Shown here: piece after piece, positions 51,093-55,297 of the stretch
Numbering within the stretch: position 1 is the first letter of the stretch
Layout of the letters: each line of letters starts with the position of its first letter
NCBI GenBank assembly: GCA_001468855.1
Contig: LDIV01000004.1
Location: 93,054-148,350 of the forward strand
Reading direction: 5' to 3'
DNA: 55,297 nt
Source of the DNA: a candidate division TM6 bacterium UASB124
GTDB lineage: Bacteria; Dependentiae; Babeliae; Babeliales; RVW-14
Notes under the pieces: model-generated
Told to the model about the DNA's origin: nothing
Database searches by the model: none
What the model saw: only the letters and a program-made list of their open reading frames with translations
Made by a program: the position numbers and the translations under genes

Positions 51093-51710
51093 TTACTTTC
51101 CACGTAACTCAAAAATTCCGAAATAAGTTTTGCGACCCTTCTCTTTGCTGATATCATCCCATCTGTTTTGGTAATAATTTGTCCAAAAATCGGAGTCTTC
51201 CACTTCGGTGAAATTTGGGTTTTCTTTGAATGTTTTATGCATCTCGATCCACAGTGCCTCAACATCAGTTGAAACATATATTCTGCCGCCTATTTTTAGT
51301 TTTTGTTGTGCGGTAATCAGTAGATCAGGGTTGACCAGTCTACGTTTGAGATGTCTACGTTTGAGCCATGGGTCTGGATGAAATATGAAAATATTTTCTA
51401 GGCTATTGTTTTCAAACATTTCGGTTAAACATACGCTACCGTTACCAAAAACCAGGTGTATATTTTTGATATTGTCGGCGGCGACCCTTTCTTGCATAAC
51501 TTCAACCGTTTTTTTACGGACTTCAACGCCGACTACCAGCCTGTTGGGATGGTTTTTTGCGTGATTACGAATGAATACGCTTTGTCCAAAGCCTATTTCA
51601 AAATCAATTTTCCCATCGAATTCTGTTAATTCTGGGCGAATTTTTGCTACATCAAGCTTTTCAAAATGTTGTGTACATGAAAGCGGGTTAGAGTGTGTTC
51701 TTATTCTCAT
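51093..51710 (-). CDS. trmB: tRNA (guanine-46 N7) methyltransferase TrmB
   Basis: A 205-residue Rossmann methyltransferase. It has IDFEIGFGQSVFI (SAM motif I), GVEVRKKTVEVM (motif II), and the TrmB hallmark FHPDPWLKRRHLKRRLV, where substrate-binding residues sit, then the C-terminal ST-FE-R-x(K)-G segment. A 15-bp tandem duplication (51338-51367) makes the KRRHLKRRL repeat, which in other TrmB is also H--RR-x, so the repeat may be ancestral. Convergent with the PHP gene. Confidence 0.95.
   Translation of the reverse strand: MRIRTHSNPLSCTQHFEKLDVAKIRPELTEFDGKIDFEIGFGQSVFIRNHAKNHPNRLVVGVEVRKKTVEVMQERVAADNIKNIHLVFGNGSVCLTEMFENNSLENIFIFHPDPWLKRRHLKRRLVNPDLLITAQQKLKIGGRIYVSTDVEALWIEMHKTFKENPNFTEVEDSDFWTNYYQNRWDDISKEKGRKTYFGIFELRGK
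51338..51367. repeat. 15-bp near-perfect tandem repeat in trmB
   Basis: GTCTACGTTTGAGAT then GTCTACGTTTGAGCC, 13 of 15 identical, in frame. Confidence 0.8.
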
Positions 51711-51873
51711 GATATTTAAATACTTTTTTGTAAGTGTTTTTTATAAATTTTGTAACTCTTAACAATAATTTTGCTCATAATGCCAGAGTATACCAAATTT
51801 TTTTACTTACCTCATCAGAGTTTTTGTTTATAACAGCTAATAATTTTGTATTACCAATTGTTTAAAATAGTCT

Positions 51874-51915
51874 ACAAAAAAGAGCCTCAGTTTTAAAACT
51901 GAGGCTCTTTTTTGT
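51874..51915. terminator. Perfect 42-bp palindrome, terminator of the 51930 gene
   Basis: ACAAAAAAGAGCCTCAGTTTT followed at once by its exact inverted copy. Stem ends in A-run/T-run, so it can stop transcription in both directions; the minus-strand gene at 51930 ends 14 bp away. Confidence 0.92.
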
Positions 51916-51929
51916 AAATTTAATAACTT

Positions 51930-53372
51930 TTAATACAGTGTTGCAAGTTTTTCATTAATTGGTCTGCATAATTCAAAAGCTTCGGCAGAGGTTTTTTTCG
52001 GTTGTGAACCTTCTGTGATTTCCATAGCTTCTTCATCGTCTTCTGAGTCACCTGTCCATCGAAGTATGTCATCTATAATTTCTGTTTGCTCGACTGATTC
52101 TGCGCCAATCATCTCAAGCATTTCTATTATCTGGTCTGCATGTTCTTTACCGCAAAGTACCAGGATTTTCTTTGGTTTATCGTGTGGTGTGTTTACGCAA
52201 TTTACTATTTGTTGAATGCTTTCAAGGTCGACCATTTGTGCCGTGCTTGGAAATGAGTCGAAGTTAAGTGTTATGAATAGTATAAATCTTTTTTGTAGAA
52301 ACGAGTCGATCTCTTTTTGTCTTAGACGTGTTTGAGGCAGCGCCATTTGTGCGAGAAGATACTGAGTTTGACGATTTATTCCGCCAATTAATATATTGGG
52401 AATTGATTCAGGTAATATTTTTTGAATGACTGAGTTCTCATTTGGATTAAAAAATTCGTCTTTAAGTCTGGTTTTAAGTTCATCACATGAGATGTTGTTC
52501 AATAGTTCGAGGTCGTGCAAATAGACAAAAGCCTTCAATATATGGGATGTTTCCCTTTGATGATCGACATATTCTGAATCGAGCTTTTCAGATAATTCAG
52601 CATTATTTGAAAAAGTTTCTTTTAAATTTTTTATAAATTGTTTTATACGGTCTTGTTCATCCTGAATATTACTTAGAGGAATTTGAGGAAGTTGTTTAAG
52701 ATCTTTTGTGATAGCCTCAGAAATTAACATTAAGTTGGGTAATGTTTTTTGCTCATTCCATTGTCGAATATCGTCTCTGAATAATTCAAAATATTCAGAT
52801 GCGCATGAAAATATGAGTATAGAACCCTCACGATGATCCACTGATAATGGTTTTACAAGTGTGCTTCTTGCAGGATTAGATGTTATAAAATTGGTATAAG
52901 CATCATAAAAAAGATTGAGAAAACTAAGGTTGGTACTGTGGTTTGGCATTGTGGATTTAAGTGTAGATTGAAGCATATTTAGACATAGGGCTTTAGATTT
53001 TTGATTTTTTGCATTTACAAAAGATACAAGACTTTGTACCCATGCGTCGTGCATAATTTGTGCGCTTCTATCTTCGGAAAATACGTCAGGTAAGCTGTCC
53101 CAATATTTTGTGATATCATTTTTTTCAACCAAAATAAGGTCGGCAGGCTTGTGTTCATCTATTGCTGATAATAAAATTGCTCCGGCTTGCCAGATCTCTT
53201 GGGAGTCATCAACGCGGTGCTGATCTTTGGCTAAGATAATTATATCTTGACCCAAGCGCATTGTTTCCAGATCAATGACGGTTGCCTGCATTGATGAAAA
53301 ATTTATTAAACAGAATGCAAGCACATTTGCATAAAACAATTTTTTCATATTAAACAATTTTTTGAGAAACAT
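51930..53372 (-). CDS. Exported protein, possible TraB/ChaN-like (Tiki superfamily) fold
   Basis: A 480-residue protein with a signal peptide (to about residue 29, cut near FSS|MQA). The first mature segment DIIILAKDQHRVDDS, then ADLILVEKND, and the late KKILVLCGKEHADQIIEML-x-x-x-GAE match the spacing seen in TraB/GumN/EreA/ChaN-type proteins, where an early H/E pair and a late G-x-x-H form the active site. The middle is helical and unmatched. The C-terminus is acidic (DSEDDEEAMEITE). The family link is tentative. No neighbours on the operon. Confidence 0.75.
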   Translation of the reverse strand: MFLKKLFNMKKLFYANVLAFCLINFSSMQATVIDLETMRLGQDIIILAKDQHRVDDSQEIWQAGAILLSAIDEHKPADLILVEKNDITKYWDSLPDVFSEDRSAQIMHDAWVQSLVSFVNAKNQKSKALCLNMLQSTLKSTMPNHSTNLSFLNLFYDAYTNFITSNPARSTLVKPLSVDHREGSILIFSCASEYFELFRDDIRQWNEQKTLPNLMLISEAITKDLKQLPQIPLSNIQDEQDRIKQFIKNLKETFSNNAELSEKLDSEYVDHQRETSHILKAFVYLHDLELLNNISCDELKTRLKDEFFNPNENSVIQKILPESIPNILIGGINRQTQYLLAQMALPQTRLRQKEIDSFLQKRFILFITLNFDSFPSTAQMVDLESIQQIVNCVNTPHDKPKKILVLCGKEHADQIIEMLEMIGAESVEQTEIIDDILRWTGDSEDDEEAMEITEGSQPKKTSAEAFELCRPINEKLATLY

Positions 53373-53655
53373 TGTGGATTCCTTATATTTTTTTAATTTA
53401 ATCTGAAATTACCTCCATATTTTCAGTATGACATTATGGATAAATAACGCAAAAGGCCTATTGAAAGGCCCATTAATTAGTGCAAATTTAGTGAAATTAT
53501 GGTCGTTTTTACAAGATTTGTGCATTTTTTTACTCTGAAATGATGGTTCGTAGGCCTGCCCACTTGCCATGAAACAAAATCGCCATGAAATAAGAAAGCC
53601 GGAGGCTTTTTGTGCCTCCGGCCAAAACTTAGCAATTAAATAAATTAAAGAGTTT
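53373..53655. other. 283-bp intergenic region
   Basis: Holds the terminator at 53594-53626 and the promoter side of the 51930 gene. Two GCCATGAAA copies (53566 and 53582) and a short AAGGCC/GGCC inverted pair occur. No gene seen. Confidence 0.5.
53594..53626 (-). terminator. Terminator of the polyproline/WH2-like gene
   Basis: GCCGGAGGC / GCCTCCGGC, 9-bp perfect stem with 7-base loop, followed on the minus strand by TTTCTTATTT. Confidence 0.85.
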
Positions 53656-55297
53656 TCAGTGCAAGGCTACTTTCAGTGCTGTTAGTTTTGTATTCAAGGT
53701 TCCCAGCTTGCCTTTGAGTTGAGTTAAATTGGTTTTTAGTGTTTTTAATTGTTGATTAAGAGGTCTTGCGGGCATTGGTGGTGTACCATGTCCAGGGTGA
53801 GGCCCAGGTTGAGGTTGTGTATCAGGGGCCCCAGGTTCTGGTGTTTGATAGGCTTTTATTGCGTCAAAGATTTGTTCTTGTGAGGGCTTTCCTGTAAGTT
53901 GTAGTTCTGAAATTAAAGTAGGCATTTTTTGAACATTACTTAGTTCAGCGTTTTGCGTAATCGATAGTAATTTAAAGTCTGTTATTTTGGAGAATTTTTT
54001 TTGTAAGTCTAGAATTTGCTCTGAAGGTGTTTTTGTACCACCTATTTTTATTGTTTTTTTAATTCCAAGTTTTGTTTTTAGTGAGTCAGAAATTTCACTA
54101 TCTTTGAATAAAGCTTGAACAATGTTTTTAATATTTTCTTTGTTTGCACTAGTAATTTTATCTTGCAAAAAATCTTCTGTAAGTATTTCTTTTAATCTAT
54201 TAATTACAGCTTGTGGGAGTTGGTTGGCGAGATCTGTTGGTTTTGTTGAAAGTTTTAAATTTTCCCAAAAATCTAACACAGTTTTTATATCATTTACTGT
54301 GGCGATTATTTTGTTTAGTTCGGTTTTTATTTTTGCAAATTGTTTTGCTAAATTAGTATCTCCTGGGAAGAAATTAATATAATAGTTAAATTTGGCTGTG
54401 CCTGCATGTGTGTTAAATTTTGTATTGAATTCACTTTCAGTAAAATTATATATTTTAAATTGAATTATATAATAAAGAGCTTTCTTTTTTGATTCATAAG
54501 GGCTTTGATTTTTAAATCCAGTGTAATTCAGCCAAGATTTGCTAATAATATTTTTCTTTTCTTCAGGAGCTAAGTCTGTTATAGAATCCGGAAAATTAAA
54601 TGCAGCAACAAAATCATCAATATTATCAGGAGAGAGAGTTTCTAGTTGTTTTACATTTTGACTTATTGATTTATCAATTTCAGTTTGTCTGTGTTTTGCT
54701 GCATCTTGGGCCAATTCCTCTTCTTCTAATTTTTTTATTTGCTTTTCTAGCGCAGTTTTCACTGCAGATAGAACGGTCTTTTTGTAGTCTTTTCCATCTA
54801 GCGTAATCGTATCTGCTAGAGTGTCTAGATTTTTTATTACGTCTAAGTTAAGGATATTTTGAATTAAATCACTATCAGCTATATTTTTTACATCATCAGG
54901 TGACTTTAAAAAACTGATAAGTTTTTGTAAGTGTAAAGCCTCACCATTAACCATTTGCTGGCCGCCATGGGTTGAGGGCTTTTTAGGTTTAACTGTTTGG
55001 TCAGGAGCTGCATCTGTTTTTTCTTTAACTTTGTTCTCAAATGCATCTCTTGTTTTCGTTCCAGCAATAAAGCCATTAGATTCCAAAAAATGACGAATAT
55101 TTTCAACATTGTCATCAGCTGCCAATAATCCCCAAAAAATTTGGGCTTTGTTTGCATCTTTTAATTCTTCAATAACTTCTTGTTTCTTATCGTGTTTTAG
55201 ATCTTCGTTTTTTGCAATTTTTATTAATATTGCTCTGGTTAAAATTCCGACTTTTCCACCTTGTCCTGGCATTGGAGGAGGAGGAGGTGGTGGTGGT
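53656..55297 (-). CDS. Partial gene: polyproline protein with a WH2-like motif
   Basis: The frame is open to the window edge, so the N-terminus is missing. The visible part starts with eight prolines, then MPGQGGKVG, then TRAILIKIAKNEDLKHD, which follows the WH2 actin-binding pattern A-[LI]-L-x-x-I-x-x-[GN]-x-x-L-K. Over 400 residues of charged helix follow without a known domain. Near the C-terminus is another Pro-rich stretch (PQPGPHPGHGTPPMPARP) and a final coiled coil of LxxLKxxL heptads. An ATG at 55272 is internal to the Pro run and not the true start. Proline tract plus WH2 is the core of WASP-type and RickA-type actin nucleators, so an actin role is possible. Confidence 0.75.
   Translation of the reverse strand, partial: PPPPPPPPMPGQGGKVGILTRAILIKIAKNEDLKHDKKQEVIEELKDANKAQIFWGLLAADDNVENIRHFLESNGFIAGTKTRDAFENKVKEKTDAAPDQTVKPKKPSTHGGQQMVNGEALHLQKLISFLKSPDDVKNIADSDLIQNILNLDVIKNLDTLADTITLDGKDYKKTVLSAVKTALEKQIKKLEEEELAQDAAKHRQTEIDKSISQNVKQLETLSPDNIDDFVAAFNFPDSITDLAPEEKKNIISKSWLNYTGFKNQSPYESKKKALYYIIQFKIYNFTESEFNTKFNTHAGTAKFNYYINFFPGDTNLAKQFAKIKTELNKIIATVNDIKTVLDFWENLKLSTKPTDLANQLPQAVINRLKEILTEDFLQDKITSANKENIKNIVQALFKDSEISDSLKTKLGIKKTIKIGGTKTPSEQILDLQKKFSKITDFKLLSITQNAELSNVQKMPTLISELQLTGKPSQEQIFDAIKAYQTPEPGAPDTQPQPGPHPGHGTPPMPARPLNQQLKTLKTNLTQLKGKLGTLNTKLTALKVALH

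Noticed and set aside
1..55297. CRISPR array, toxin-antitoxin or phage defence locus
   Set aside because: I saw no regularly spaced repeats and no Cas, restriction-modification or toxin-antitoxin motifs in any product.

Overview
This window is an AT-rich bacterial chromosome segment. It mixes single-copy housekeeping genes (uvrB, atpG, tsaE, ftsW, lpxA, lpxI, spoVG, rsmH, dnaA, upp, rsmG, pgk, trmB, two tRNAs) with many signal-peptide-bearing proteins of unknown function, two secreted ankyrin-repeat proteins and several envelope transporters. LpxA/LpxI and LolCE- and MacAB-type systems show a Gram-negative envelope. The small dispersed operons, atpG standing apart from any atp cluster, ankyrin proteins and many exported orphans suggest a host-associated or intracellular bacterium. 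The best guess is a Candidatus Dependentiae (TM6)-like or similar reduced lineage; this placement is inference, not proven by a marker here.

Layout. 1-3.3 kb: an unknown protein, a truncated serine recombinase beside tRNA-Asp, a type IV pilin-like protein and a ferritin-like protein. 3.5-7.7 kb: a large exported protein ending in a CaaX box, an IS5-type transposase relic and an ankyrin protein. 8-13.5 kb: uvrB, atpG, a YacP-like NYN protein, tsaE, ftsW. 13.7-16.4 kb: a large exported membrane protein. 16.4-19.5 kb: lipid A genes lpxI, a Gfo/Idh oxidoreductase and lpxA, then tRNA-Gln and spoVG. 19.6-23.4 kb: rsmH, a two-domain exported protein, dnaA. 23.5-31.4 kb: TPR lipoprotein, thioredoxin-fold protein, a second CaaX protein, M3 and M48 metallopeptidases, upp, a phosphoribosyltransferase and a 33-34 residue Cys-rich metallothionein-like gene. 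31.4-42 kb: rsmG, an ankyrin protein, two MacA/MacB-type export sets sharing one ATPase, pgk. 42-48 kb: a small acidic exported peptide, a LolC/E permease, a third CaaX protein, and an ABC-2 transporter with a D-Ala-D-Ala dipeptidase. 48-55.3 kb: GNAT, GrpB, PHP phosphatase, trmB, a possible TraB/ChaN-like exported protein and, cut by the window end, a polyproline protein with a WH2-like motif.

The most notable signal is a set of three otherwise unrelated exported proteins ending in textbook eukaryotic prenylation boxes: CTIL at 6188, CSIQ at 26147 and CAIM at 44198. All three have a signal peptide whose likely cleavage site is followed directly by Met-Glu. With the ankyrin proteins and the polyproline/WH2-like protein, this suggests an effector repertoire aimed at host membranes and the host cytoskeleton. 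Other points of interest are the metallothionein-like mini-gene, a widespread Met-at-the-cleavage-site pattern in signal peptides, and at least six recent 13-16 bp tandem duplications.
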